From: Geothermobacter ehrlichii
GTDB taxonomy: Bacteria; Desulfobacterota; Desulfuromonadia; Desulfuromonadales; Geothermobacteraceae
DNA length: 64,000 nucleotides
Direction of reading: 5' to 3'
NCBI RefSeq assembly: GCF_008124615.1
Contig: NZ_VNIB01000014.1
Coordinates: 41,074-105,073, forward strand
The notes below the pieces were generated by a model, which saw nothing but the letters and a program-made list of their open reading frames with translations, searched no databases and was not told the DNA's origin. Below are positions 7,681-16,118 of this stretch, in pieces (the first letter of the stretch is position 1; every line of letters starts with the position of its first letter). A program made the position numbers and the translations under genes.

Positions 7681-8559
7681 ATGCGCCTGCTGCTTGTCCT
7701 GCTCGCCCTGTCACTGCCCGTAACCAGCCTGGCGGCGCCTGTCGCCACTCCGCAACTGACCGGACCGACCTTCACCGCCACCCGGCTGACAGACAACGTC
7801 TTTGCCCTGACCCTGTCCCCCGGATCACGGGCGACCTCCAATGCCCTGCTGGTGGTCGGTGACCGGTACGCAGTGGTCGCCGGCGCCCACATGACCAGGG
7901 AGACGATCGACGCCCTGGTGGCCCGGACGGCCGCCATCACTCCCCTGCCGATCCGTTATTTCGTTCTGACCCATCATCACCGGGGCTACACCCATATCGA
8001 CTTCGACTTTCCGCCGGACGCCGAAGTAATCATGTCGTGGCAGACCTGGCAGGCCCTGGCCGGCGAGACGCGCGCGATTTCCTTTCCCGTGCTCTTTTTC
8101 CGCGATGGTCTGACCCTGCGCATCGGCGGACGGAACCTGGTACTGACCAACATCGGCCCGGCGCACACCGACGGCGACGTCATCGCCTATCTGCCCGAAT
8201 CGAAGCTCCTCTTCACCAGCGACCTCTTCTACGCCGGTGGTGTCGGCTACATGGGGGACGGCCACATGCAGGACTGGGTGTTGGCCCTCGAATTTCTGCA
8301 GAGTCTGCGGGCGGAGCGCATCATCCCCGGCCAGGGGCCGGTCAGCCGGCCTGAAGATCTCGTCGAATACACTCGCTTTTTCCGTGATTTTCTCACCGAG
8401 ATCATCGCCCACCTGGAACGGGGCGATTCCCTGAAACAGACCCTGAAGAGCTTCCGCCTCGACCGCCACCGCTCGCGGCGGGGATACGCGGAGTTCATGC
8501 CGGTCAACATCGAACGGGCCTGGACGCAGCTCGCCGAAACCGTCACCCCGAAACGCTGA
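7681..8559 (+). CDS. Exported metallo-beta-lactamase-fold protein with altered metal motif
   Basis: 292 residues with an N-terminal signal peptide (MRLLLVLLALSLPVTSLAAP). The MBL fold is recognisable from SNALLVVGDRYAVV, FVLTHHHRGYTHIDFDFP (from residue 95), GPAHTDGDVIAYLPESKLLFTSDLFY and IIPGQGPV. The usual HxHxDH motif reads HHHRGY here (98-103), so the Asp and the last His of that motif are replaced. Related periplasmic MBL proteins (SoxH or quinoprotein-relay type) accompany redox systems, and a cytochrome bc-type operon lies convergently next door. Activity may be reduced or different. Confidence 0.82.
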   Translation: MRLLLVLLALSLPVTSLAAPVATPQLTGPTFTATRLTDNVFALTLSPGSRATSNALLVVGDRYAVVAGAHMTRETIDALVARTAAITPLPIRYFVLTHHHRGYTHIDFDFPPDAEVIMSWQTWQALAGETRAISFPVLFFRDGLTLRIGGRNLVLTNIGPAHTDGDVIAYLPESKLLFTSDLFYAGGVGYMGDGHMQDWVLALEFLQSLRAERIIPGQGPVSRPEDLVEYTRFFRDFLTEIIAHLERGDSLKQTLKSFRLDRHRSRRGYAEFMPVNIERAWTQLAETVTPKR

Positions 8560-8585
8560 AGGCTGAACCGTCTGGCCAACGACTC

Positions 8586-8613
8586 CCCGGTGGGAACGAC
8601 CATTCCCGCCGGG
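8586..8613. terminator. Stem-loop between convergent genes
   Basis: CCCGGTGGGAA pairs with TTCCCGCCGGG (one wobble pair) around a 6-nt loop. It lies between the stop of the MBL gene and the convergent end of the cytochrome c gene. The T-run is short, so its efficiency is uncertain. Confidence 0.45.
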
Positions 8614-8634
8614 TTGCCGAAACATCGGACCTTT

Positions 8635-9480
8635 TCAGCGGTCTGCCTCCTCCCGCTCCTCGTCCTGGTAGGTCTTGCGCAACAGCAGGCTCAGCACGCC
8701 GGCGACCAGCAGCAGCACCACGGTGATGCCCCCCCAGAGCTTGCGGGTCGACAGTTCGGAGCGGATTTCCGCAATCCGGCCGGCCACCTTGTCCAGCTCG
8801 GCCTGGACCGACGCCGTTCCCTCGTGCACCCGATCGACATCGACGGTGTGAAACAGCCGGTGAAAATTGTTGCGGGCGGAAAAGACCTTGCCGCGCAGCG
8901 GCTTGACGGCAATTCCGACCCGGCGCAGAGCATCGATCGCCTTCTCCAGATCGTCGATCTTGTTGTCAGTGGACGCCAGCGCCGCCCGGATGCGGGCCGC
9001 CCGGCCGAAACTGTGACAGCGGGTACAGTCCTTGTCGTTGATCAGGGCCAGCGAGGCGCGCTGCACGGCATGGTTGCCATGACAGGTGACGCACTGCGGG
9101 CCGCCCTCACCGAGCGCCCGGCCGTGCTTGCTGTCCAGGTAATCGTCCCTGACACCGATGTGACAGCGGCCGCAAAAGGCCGGAATTTCCGCCTCTTCCG
9201 GCGCACCGAGAAATCCCCGGTCGGGGCTCATGGCCATGGCGAAATCGGTCGGATCGCCCCCGTGGCAGTCATGGCAGGAGATGCCGTTCTCCCGGTGGAC
9301 GCTGTGCTCCCAGTCCCCTACCGGAGCCCCGAGCCGCCCCTGCATACCACCGTGGCACTGCTGGCAGACGGTTTTCGCCGGGCCGGCCGCACCCCCTTCA
9401 TCTTCGGCCGCAAGCGCCGGGAGAGCCAGCAGAAAGAGCAACGGCAGAGTCAGAATCCAGCTTTTGCAGCAGGTCGTCAT
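8635..9480 (-). CDS. Five-heme cytochrome c, membrane anchored
   Basis: 281 residues with an N-terminal signal sequence and five CxxCH heme sites: CQQCH (39-43), CHDCH (69-73), CGRCH, CVTCH and CTRCH. A helical, probably coiled-coil section follows, then one transmembrane helix near the C-terminus (LWGGITVVLLLVAGVLSLLL). The gene starts 4 bp inside the end of the cytochrome b gene, so the two are translationally coupled. It probably acts as the electron acceptor or donor subunit of the Rieske/cytochrome b complex at the periplasmic face, taking the place of a cytochrome c1 or f. Confidence 0.88.
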   Translation of the reverse strand: MTTCCKSWILTLPLLFLLALPALAAEDEGGAAGPAKTVCQQCHGGMQGRLGAPVGDWEHSVHRENGISCHDCHGGDPTDFAMAMSPDRGFLGAPEEAEIPAFCGRCHIGVRDDYLDSKHGRALGEGGPQCVTCHGNHAVQRASLALINDKDCTRCHSFGRAARIRAALASTDNKIDDLEKAIDALRRVGIAVKPLRGKVFSARNNFHRLFHTVDVDRVHEGTASVQAELDKVAGRIAEIRSELSTRKLWGGITVVLLLVAGVLSLLLRKTYQDEEREEADR

Positions 9481-10571
9481 GAGTAATGCCCCCAGATGGA
9501 AACCGCCACCACCAGCAGCAGGCCGATAACGTAACAGGTGACAAAAAGAGGCCGCCTGGCCGGACGTCGCTCCTCACTCCGGTCGATGAACGGCAGCAGC
9601 GCCAGGAAAGTCATCAGCGCCCCCTGCGCCGCCAGTCCCAAAAACTTGCTCGGGAAGATCTTGAGCGTCTGGTAGGCCCAGAGGAAATACCACTCGGGTT
9701 TGATGTGCTCCGGCGTGGCAAAGGGATCGGCCGGATCGAGGGCGTCGAGGGGAATGAAGATCTCGGGCGCGAAGAAGGTCACCCCCACCAGCACAGCCAG
9801 AACGAAACAGACGATGGCGGCCTCCTCGGTCGTGTAGTTGGGGAAGAAGGGGATGCCGTCCGGATGCTTTTCATGGCTGTAGACCGCACCGACCCTTGCC
9901 GGCCGCGCCTCCTTGCCGAAGGGCGGCACCGAAATGCCGCAGCGCCGGACGCAGAAGAGATGAAAACCGATCAGCCCCATCAGCGCCCCCGGCAGGACCA
10001 CCACATGCAGGGCGAAGAAACGCCCCAGGGTCTGCGGCCCGACCGAAGGCGATCCGCGCAGAAACTCGACCAGCTTCGGGCCGATGACCGGAACGGCACC
10101 GGCGGCGTCGGTGGCCACCGTCGTCGCCCAGAAGGAGAGCTGGCTCCAGGGGAGCAGATAACCGGTCAGGCAGAGCGCCAGCCCGAGATTGAACATCAGA
10201 AAACCCGAAAGCCAGGTCAGCTCCCGCGGCTTCTTGTAGGACCCCATGAACAGCACCGAGAGCATGTGCAGCAGCAGCACGACCACGATCAGGTTGGAGC
10301 CGACCGCGTGCAGGTTGCGGATCAGCCAGCCGTAGGGCACCTCGTTGACGATCCGTCCGACACTGTCGAAAGCCTTTTCGGCATCGGGGATATAGTAGAT
10401 CAGCAGCAGGATGCCGGTGAGAAACTGCAGTCCGAACAGCACCAGCAGCACCGTGCCCAGCGCGTACCAGGCGTTGATGGTGCGCGGCACCAGGTAGCCG
10501 GTGGTGTTCTGCTCCCAGAGTTCGCGAACCCCCAGCCTGACATCGAGCCAGTCGACGACCTTTCTGATCAT
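9477..10571 (-). CDS. Cytochrome b subunit of a bc-type quinol oxidoreductase
   Basis: 364 residues from ATG 10571 (MIRKVVDWLD), with about eight hydrophobic helices. The first half is cytochrome b6-like with paired heme ligands (NLHAVGSN, LLHMLSV and later FALHVVV, GFHLFCV). The second half is subunit IV-like, including the PEWY quinol-site motif (KPEWYFLWAYQ). The fusion of b6 and subunit IV in one chain is common in Geobacter relatives. It lies between the Rieske gene (73 bp upstream) and the five-heme cytochrome gene (4-bp overlap). It oxidises menaquinol in the inner membrane. Confidence 0.93.
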   Translation of the reverse strand: MIRKVVDWLDVRLGVRELWEQNTTGYLVPRTINAWYALGTVLLVLFGLQFLTGILLLIYYIPDAEKAFDSVGRIVNEVPYGWLIRNLHAVGSNLIVVVLLLHMLSVLFMGSYKKPRELTWLSGFLMFNLGLALCLTGYLLPWSQLSFWATTVATDAAGAVPVIGPKLVEFLRGSPSVGPQTLGRFFALHVVVLPGALMGLIGFHLFCVRRCGISVPPFGKEARPARVGAVYSHEKHPDGIPFFPNYTTEEAAIVCFVLAVLVGVTFFAPEIFIPLDALDPADPFATPEHIKPEWYFLWAYQTLKIFPSKFLGLAAQGALMTFLALLPFIDRSEERRPARRPLFVTCYVIGLLLVVAVSIWGHYS

Positions 10572-10644
10572 TTGTTTCCTCCCTGGAGGATGGCGGACTA
10601 TTCCTGAACGGACTGCACGCCTGGCGACATCTCCCGCGTCCCTC

Positions 10645-11079
10645 CTAGCCGATGACAAGCTGGTCGCCGTCGAGGACGACCGGAAAGTTCTGCAGCGGGG
10701 CCGGTGGCGGGCCGCCGAGCACCTCGCCGGTGGCGGAAAAACGGCCGCCATGGCAGGGACAGAGAAATTCGCCCTTGTTCTGCTGCCATTTGACGATACA
10801 GCCAAGGTGGGTGCAGACGGCGGTCAGAGCCGTGAATTCTCCCGGTCTCATCTGCAGCAACACGGTGGGCCGCCCACGGAACTCGAAGAAATGGGCTCCG
10901 CCGACGGGCACCTTGTCGCGCGGTACCCTGACCCGGGCATCGGCGTCTGCCCCGGAACGGGGCGACAGGTAACGCAGCACCGGCCAGCCGAACATGGCGC
11001 CGACGGCGGCACCGATACCGGCCAGCATCACGGTCAGGAAGGTCCGGCGCCTGGCGGGAGAAAGCTCGCTCTGGTCCAT
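10645..11079 (-). CDS. Rieske [2Fe-2S] protein
   Basis: 144 residues. Twin-Arg-like ARRRTFL precedes a single membrane helix (about 14-35). The cluster-binding boxes are CTHLGC (Cys89, His91, Cys94) and CPCHGG (Cys107, Cys109, His110), all ligands present. The likely Tat signal anchor fits Rieske biogenesis. It is the first gene of the Rieske-cytochrome b-cytochrome c operon. A perfect 19-bp palindrome lies about 130 bp upstream of its start and may regulate the operon. Confidence 0.95.
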   Translation of the reverse strand: MDQSELSPARRRTFLTVMLAGIGAAVGAMFGWPVLRYLSPRSGADADARVRVPRDKVPVGGAHFFEFRGRPTVLLQMRPGEFTALTAVCTHLGCIVKWQQNKGEFLCPCHGGRFSATGEVLGGPPPAPLQNFPVVLDGDQLVIG

Positions 11080-11209
11080 GGAAGCTCCTCGCAGATCTGT
11101 TCTCTGTGTCTGTTCGAAACAGGGCCGAAGCGGTGGGGATGCCGCGGGCCGTCACTAAATTGCTGGAATTATAACGTCCCCACGGCGACCTGCAAGCAAC
11201 AGAGACAAA

Positions 11210-11228
11210 GATGATAAAATTTATCATC
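11210..11228. promoter_or_regulatory. Perfect 19-bp palindrome upstream of the Rieske operon
   Basis: GATGATAAA and TTTATCATC are exact complements around one central A. It lies about 130 bp upstream of the Rieske start in otherwise GC-rich sequence. It resembles a Fur-type or other dimeric-repressor site (13 of 19 positions match the GATAAT-type Fur consensus by my count). The regulator is not identified. Confidence 0.55.
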
Positions 11229-11281
11229 TATCAAGACAAACAACACGTACAGCCAGGGATCCCCGGTTGTCATCCCCCTGC

Positions 11282-11974
11282 TTACCGGGCGCCGGTAGCG
11301 ACCCTGACCTGTACCGGCACCCGAATTTCCGGCAGGCGGCTGCTGTCGGTCCGGATCAGCAGATAGCCGCTGACGACCGGTTTGCCTTCGCCCGGCCGGG
11401 CGATAACTTCAAGAGTCAGACTGGCCCCCGGTCCCAGCAGCGTCGGCTCAAAATCGACCTTCAGTTCGCGGGCCGTGGTGCGCACCGGCCCGATGGTCAC
11501 CGGCGTCCTGGAAAGGTTGGTCAGGGTGATTTCCGCCTGTGAGCGCTGGCCGGGGGCCAGCGGGCCGATAATCAGCGAGCGGCTGCTGAGGCGGATCTCC
11601 TCCTGCACCTTGCCCCGCAGGTGAAACTGCACCAGGCTGCGTGTCGGATCGTTGCTGTAGAGGTAGATGGTCTTGACCACGCCGCCGCGAAAGCGGGTCG
11701 AATCGAAGGTGGCCTTCACCTCGCCGTCACCACCGGGCGGAATTTCCTTCTCGGATACCAGCACGGCGGTGCAACCGCACGAGCTCTTGACCCGGTCGAT
11801 GAGCAGCGGCTCGTCGCCGGCATTGTGAAAGGCGAAGGCATGCTCGATCTTTTCCCCCTGGAGCACGGTGCCGAAATCGAAATCGGTCTCGTTGACCTCG
11901 ATTTTCGGCCCGAGAGCACAGGCGACGGACGGCAACAGCAGAAGCAGCAGGCAGAGAATCGGTTTGCGGTTCAT
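11282..11974 (-). CDS. DUF1573 domain exported protein
   Basis: 230 residues from ATG 11974 (MNRKPILCLLLLLLPSVACA), with a signal peptide. It has a DUF1573 core: DFGTVLQGEKIEHAFAFHNAGDEPLLI and VKSSCGCTAVLVSEKEIPPG, where SCGC is the hallmark motif, then a second Ig-like domain. Such proteins are periplasmic or surface immunoglobulin-fold proteins of unknown role. It is upstream of the Rieske operon on the same strand, but about 200 bp of spacer suggests separate transcription. Confidence 0.85.
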   Translation of the reverse strand: MNRKPILCLLLLLLPSVACALGPKIEVNETDFDFGTVLQGEKIEHAFAFHNAGDEPLLIDRVKSSCGCTAVLVSEKEIPPGGDGEVKATFDSTRFRGGVVKTIYLYSNDPTRSLVQFHLRGKVQEEIRLSSRSLIIGPLAPGQRSQAEITLTNLSRTPVTIGPVRTTARELKVDFEPTLLGPGASLTLEVIARPGEGKPVVSGYLLIRTDSSRLPEIRVPVQVRVATGAR

Positions 11975-12124
11975 GACGATATCCTTTCCGTGGTTTCGCC
12001 CTGAGCTTAACCGAGGCCGCCCGCCGGTGCAAGTTCGTCGATTTTTTTCATTTTTTCGTTCATATCTGCCCTCGCCTTGTATAAAATGAGTGCCTATTTT
12101 CCATGGGGGTACCAGTTTTTTTTC

Positions 12125-12652
12125 ATGTCTGAACTGAATCTGAAACCGCTCTATTCCGCCGAAACCGTCGCTGCAACCGTGACCCGGCTGGCGACCGAGA
12201 TCAACCGCGACTATCAGGGAGTGGACCTGCTGCTGGTCGGCATCCTGAAAGGCTCCTTTCTGTTCATCGCCGATCTGTGCCGGCAGATCGAGGTTCCGGT
12301 GTCCATCGACTTCATGCGCCTGGCCAGCTACGGCTCGGAAACCCAGTCTTCGGGCATCATCGAGCTGCGCAAGGACCTGGAAATCTCCATCCGCGGGCGG
12401 CATGTGCTGATCGTCGAAGACATCATCGACAGCGGGCTGACCCTGCAGTCGCTGCTGCACCGGCTGCGCGAACGGCAGCCGGCGTCGCTGAAGGTCTGCG
12501 CCCTGATCGACAAGCGCGCCCGCCGCGAAGTCGACATCGAGGCCGACTATGTCGGTCTGACCATGGACGACGGATTCATCGTCGGCTACGGACTCGACTA
12601 TGACGAACGCTACCGCAACCTGCCCGGCATCTATATCGCCGAATTCCCCTGA
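12125..12652 (+). CDS. hpt: Hypoxanthine phosphoribosyltransferase
   Basis: 175 residues. Converts hypoxanthine or guanine plus PRPP to IMP or GMP in purine salvage. The PRPP-binding motif is HVLIVEDIIDSGLTL. The flexible-loop region (LASYGSETQSSGIIE) and the base-recognition end (DDGFIVGYGLDYDERYRNLP) are all typical. ATG 12125 (MSELNLKPLYS) is taken as the start because family members begin here; the frame extends to 12077 without similarity. The length is normal. Confidence 0.95.
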   Translation: MSELNLKPLYSAETVAATVTRLATEINRDYQGVDLLLVGILKGSFLFIADLCRQIEVPVSIDFMRLASYGSETQSSGIIELRKDLEISIRGRHVLIVEDIIDSGLTLQSLLHRLRERQPASLKVCALIDKRARREVDIEADYVGLTMDDGFIVGYGLDYDERYRNLPGIYIAEFP

Positions 12653-12688
12653 TACGGATTACGGCACCCTGACAAGGAGGGGTATGGC

Positions 12689-14230
12689 ATGATCATTCAG
12701 TGCGAAGCCTGTCAGACCCGCTTTCGGCTGGCCGAAGAGAAACTCAAGCCCGGGGGAGTGAAGGTACGCTGTTCGCGCTGTGGAAAGATCTTCGCCGTTC
12801 CTGGTCCGTCCAAGCCGCCGGCAGCGCCACCCAAACCGGCGCAACCGCCGTCCGAGCCGCGGCCGGAAACGGCAAAAAAAGCAAGTAACGCCCCGGCCGA
12901 AAGCGGAGGCACCGACAGGACGGCAGCGGAAACCGGCGGAGACGAATTCGATTTCGACGAATTCAACATGGAGAGCTTCGACGAGGAGCCGACGGCCGAA
13001 ACGCCGGCCCCCTCAGCGGCCGGCTTCGCCGATATCGGCGACGAGCTGCCCGACCTCGACCTGCCCGACGATTTTTCTTTCGACGACGAACCGGGCCAGA
13101 AGACCGACAGCACCTTCGACACGTCAGCCGACCAGGCGGAGTCAGGCAGCGGCGATGACCTGCTGGCCGATTTTTCTCCGGATGACCTGCTCGACGAAAC
13201 GGAAAGGCTGGACGCGCCGGTGCCTGTCGACATGCCCGAGATGGACGACATCTTTTCCAGCGACAACCAGCAGGGGCACTGGGATGCATCGGCCATCGAA
13301 CCGGGAGAGCCGCACATCGGCGGCGACCTCGGCAAGACCTACGAGATGGGCGACGATCTGTCCAGCCTGCCGGAAGTCGACTTCCCCGACCCGGGCGAAA
13401 TCGACCAGATCGACCTTGACGCCGAGGAATCTCCCGGCATCGATCTCGACGCTGCCCCCTCGCTGGAACTGGGAATCGACGACGCAAAAACGGCTGTCGA
13501 CGACACACCGCCGGCTGACGACTTCGTGTTCGAGGAAGAACCGGCAGCCGAGCCCCCGCCGACGGAGCCCGTCCCGACACGGCCGACAGCCGAAACGACG
13601 GCGGATCCCCCGGCCCGCAAGAGAACGTCTGCTGCGACGCCGCGAACCGGTCGCGCCCAACCGGGACTGAACCGCCGGCGCAAGAAGAAAAAGAGCCGGG
13701 CGCTTCCGCTCTTTCTGCTGTTCCTGCTCGTGCTTGCCGGCGCCTACGCCTATCTCGCCGACCGGCAGGGGACCTGGGATCCGGTGATCCTGGCCGGCCA
13801 CCTGCAGCAGATGATCGACAAAAGGCCGCCGGAAGACCCGACGGCGCACATCGAGTTGCGCAACCTGAAGGGATTTTTCGTCACCAACCAGAGCGCCGGC
13901 CAGATCTTTGCCATCTCCGGCGAAGCGGTCAACCGCTACCGGACGACCCGTTCGGCGATGGTCGTCAAGGGGATCATCTACGATCGCAAGGGGAAACCGG
14001 TGGTGCAACAAAAGGCCTTTTGCGGCAATCCACTCGACGAAGCGGCCCTGCGCACCCTTCCATACTCGAAGATCGAGGAATCGATGAACAACCAGTTCGG
14101 CGATTCCCTCTCCAACCTCGACGTCGCGCCGGGCAAGGCCGTCCCCTTCACCATCGTCTTCAGGAACCTGCCGGGTGAAGTGGCCGAGTTCACCGTGGTG
14201 GTCGTCGACTCGCGACCGGGCACGCAATAG
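12689..14230 (+). CDS. MJ0042-type zinc-ribbon protein with DUF3426 C-terminus
   Basis: 513 residues. The N-terminal zinc ribbon (CEACQTRF and CSRCGKIF, MJ0042 type) is followed by about 300 residues of acidic, Pro-rich low-complexity linker, a basic stretch (RRRKKKKSR), one transmembrane helix (ALPLFLLFLLVLAGAYAYLA) and a DUF3426 periplasmic domain ending in FTIVFRNLPGEVAEFTVVVVDS. Similar proteins occur widely in delta-proteobacteria with no assigned function. It follows hpt by 36 bp in the same direction and may be co-transcribed. It ends at a strong bidirectional terminator. Confidence 0.85.
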   Translation: MIIQCEACQTRFRLAEEKLKPGGVKVRCSRCGKIFAVPGPSKPPAAPPKPAQPPSEPRPETAKKASNAPAESGGTDRTAAETGGDEFDFDEFNMESFDEEPTAETPAPSAAGFADIGDELPDLDLPDDFSFDDEPGQKTDSTFDTSADQAESGSGDDLLADFSPDDLLDETERLDAPVPVDMPEMDDIFSSDNQQGHWDASAIEPGEPHIGGDLGKTYEMGDDLSSLPEVDFPDPGEIDQIDLDAEESPGIDLDAAPSLELGIDDAKTAVDDTPPADDFVFEEEPAAEPPPTEPVPTRPTAETTADPPARKRTSAATPRTGRAQPGLNRRRKKKKSRALPLFLLFLLVLAGAYAYLADRQGTWDPVILAGHLQQMIDKRPPEDPTAHIELRNLKGFFVTNQSAGQIFAISGEAVNRYRTTRSAMVVKGIIYDRKGKPVVQQKAFCGNPLDEAALRTLPYSKIEESMNNQFGDSLSNLDVAPGKAVPFTIVFRNLPGEVAEFTVVVVDSRPGTQ

Positions 14231-14255
14231 CAACAATCCATGCTTCCGCACACAA

Positions 14256-14288
14256 CAAAACGGCCGCCTGTTTCAGGCGGCCGTTTTG
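14256..14288. terminator. Bidirectional rho-independent terminator
   Basis: CAAAACGGCCGCCTG and CAGGCGGCCGTTTTG form a perfect 15-bp stem with a TTT loop and A/T tails on both sides. It separates the convergent DUF3426 and ferredoxin genes. Confidence 0.9.
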
Positions 14289-14313
14289 CATCGGCACTTT
14301 GCCGGAACTCCGC

Positions 14314-14780
<467 letters not shown>

Positions 14781-16046
14781 ATGGATATTCTGGCATTGAA
14801 TTGCGGCAGTTCGTCGGTCAAGTACCAGCTCTACGACTGGGAAAAGAAGGAAGTCATCGCCAAGGGGATGGTCGAGAGGGTCACCATCGGCGATTCCTTC
14901 ATCGTCCACGAGGTTCCGGGACGCGAGACCTATCGCGAAGAGTACGAATGTCCGGACCACAAGGTCGCCATCCACCTGATCGTCAAGATCCTGACCGACC
15001 CCGAGTACGGCGTCCTCGAGGACATGAGCGGCATCAGCGCCGTCGGCCACCGCGTGGTGCATGGCGGCGAGAAATTCACCCGCTCGGTACTGATCGACGA
15101 CGCGGTGCTCGAGGCGATCAAGGAAGTGCAGCACCTGGCGCCATTGCACAATCCGCCGAACATCGCCGGCATCGAGGCTGCCCAGGCCAACCTGCCCGAC
15201 GTGCCGCACGTGGCCATCTTCGACACCGCGTTCCACCAGACCATGCCCGAGCACGCCTACATGTACCCCCTGCCCCACGAGTGGTACGAAAAATACGGCG
15301 TCCGCCGCTACGGTTTTCACGGCACGAGCCACCTCTACGTCTCCAAGCGGGCGGCGGTGCTGCTCGGCAAGGAGCCGAAGGACTGCAACCTCATCACCAT
15401 GCACATCGGTAACGGCGTTTCGCACACCGCCATCAAGGGCGGGATCTCCGTCGACACCTCCATGGGCCTTACGCCGCTGGAGGGCGCGGTGATGGGAACC
15501 CGCTGCGGCGACATCGATCCGGCCATCCCCCTCTTCATCCAGCAGGTGGAAAACCTCGGGCCGAAAGAGGTCGACACCATTCTCAACAAGAAATCGGGCA
15601 TTCTCGGTATCACCGGCCAGTACACCGACCGGCGCGACGTTCTCGAGGGGGTCGAAAACGGGGACGAGCGCTGCAAGCTGGCGCTCGAGATCGAGGCCTA
15701 CCGGCTGAAGAAATACATCGGCGCCTACTGCGCCGTTCTCGGCCGGCTCGACGCCGTGGTCTTCACCGCCGGCGTCGGGGAGATGGCCTGGAAAATCCGG
15801 GAAAAGGCCCTGGAGGACCTGGAGCACATCGGCATCAAGCTCGACCGGGAGAAGAACCGCAACACCATGACCCGCAAGAAGGAGTCGGTCATCTCGACGC
15901 CCGATTCGCCGGTCAAGGTCTTCGTCATCCCCACCGACGAGGAGCTGGTCTTTACCGAGGACGTGGTCGCCATCCTGGAAGAGACCTACACCGACCACAT
16001 GAATTTCACCTATTCCTTCTCGTCGAAGGATTTCCAGCGCAAGTAA
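14781..16046 (+). CDS. ackA: Acetate kinase
   Basis: 421 residues. Interconverts acetate plus ATP and acetyl phosphate. Signatures: LNCGSSSVKYQLYD at the N-terminus, HRVVHGGEKF, the FDTAFHQTMP loop and the phosphate-binding LITMHIGNGVSHTAIKGG. GAGGAGGT precedes ATG 14781. Together with pta (17205) it lets the cell activate or excrete acetate. The two genes are unusually separated by a TonB-like gene on the opposite strand. The C-terminus carries about 15 extra residues (NFTYSFSSKDFQRK). Confidence 0.97.
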   Translation: MDILALNCGSSSVKYQLYDWEKKEVIAKGMVERVTIGDSFIVHEVPGRETYREEYECPDHKVAIHLIVKILTDPEYGVLEDMSGISAVGHRVVHGGEKFTRSVLIDDAVLEAIKEVQHLAPLHNPPNIAGIEAAQANLPDVPHVAIFDTAFHQTMPEHAYMYPLPHEWYEKYGVRRYGFHGTSHLYVSKRAAVLLGKEPKDCNLITMHIGNGVSHTAIKGGISVDTSMGLTPLEGAVMGTRCGDIDPAIPLFIQQVENLGPKEVDTILNKKSGILGITGQYTDRRDVLEGVENGDERCKLALEIEAYRLKKYIGAYCAVLGRLDAVVFTAGVGEMAWKIREKALEDLEHIGIKLDREKNRNTMTRKKESVISTPDSPVKVFVIPTDEELVFTEDVVAILEETYTDHMNFTYSFSSKDFQRK

Positions 16047-16064
16047 CCGGACAGTGGACAACAG

Positions 16065-16096
16065 CCCGGGGCCGGCGGCAAGCCGTCGGCCCCGGG
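16065..16096. terminator. GC-rich stem-loop after ackA
   Basis: CCCGGGGCCGGCGGC pairs with GCCGTCGGCCCCGGG (one wobble) around AA, between the convergent ackA and TonB-like genes. It lacks a T-run, so it may act as an mRNA end-protecting hairpin rather than an intrinsic terminator. Confidence 0.5.
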
Positions 16097-16118
16097 TGAA
16101 ACCGCGCCCCGGCAGCGC

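Noticed and set aside
9486..10607. A long plus-strand frame antisense to cytochrome b
   Set aside because: His/Gln/Arg-rich and without motifs; the minus strand carries heme ligands and PEWY.
12659..12844. Small minus-strand frame over the zinc-ribbon start
   Set aside because: It is antisense to the conserved CEACQTRF/CSRCGKIF motif region and has no motif of its own.
14781..14815. Possible sigma-54 promoter-like TGGC...TTGC at the ackA start
   Set aside because: The GG-GC spacing is 9 instead of 10 and it lies inside the coding start, so it is coincidental.
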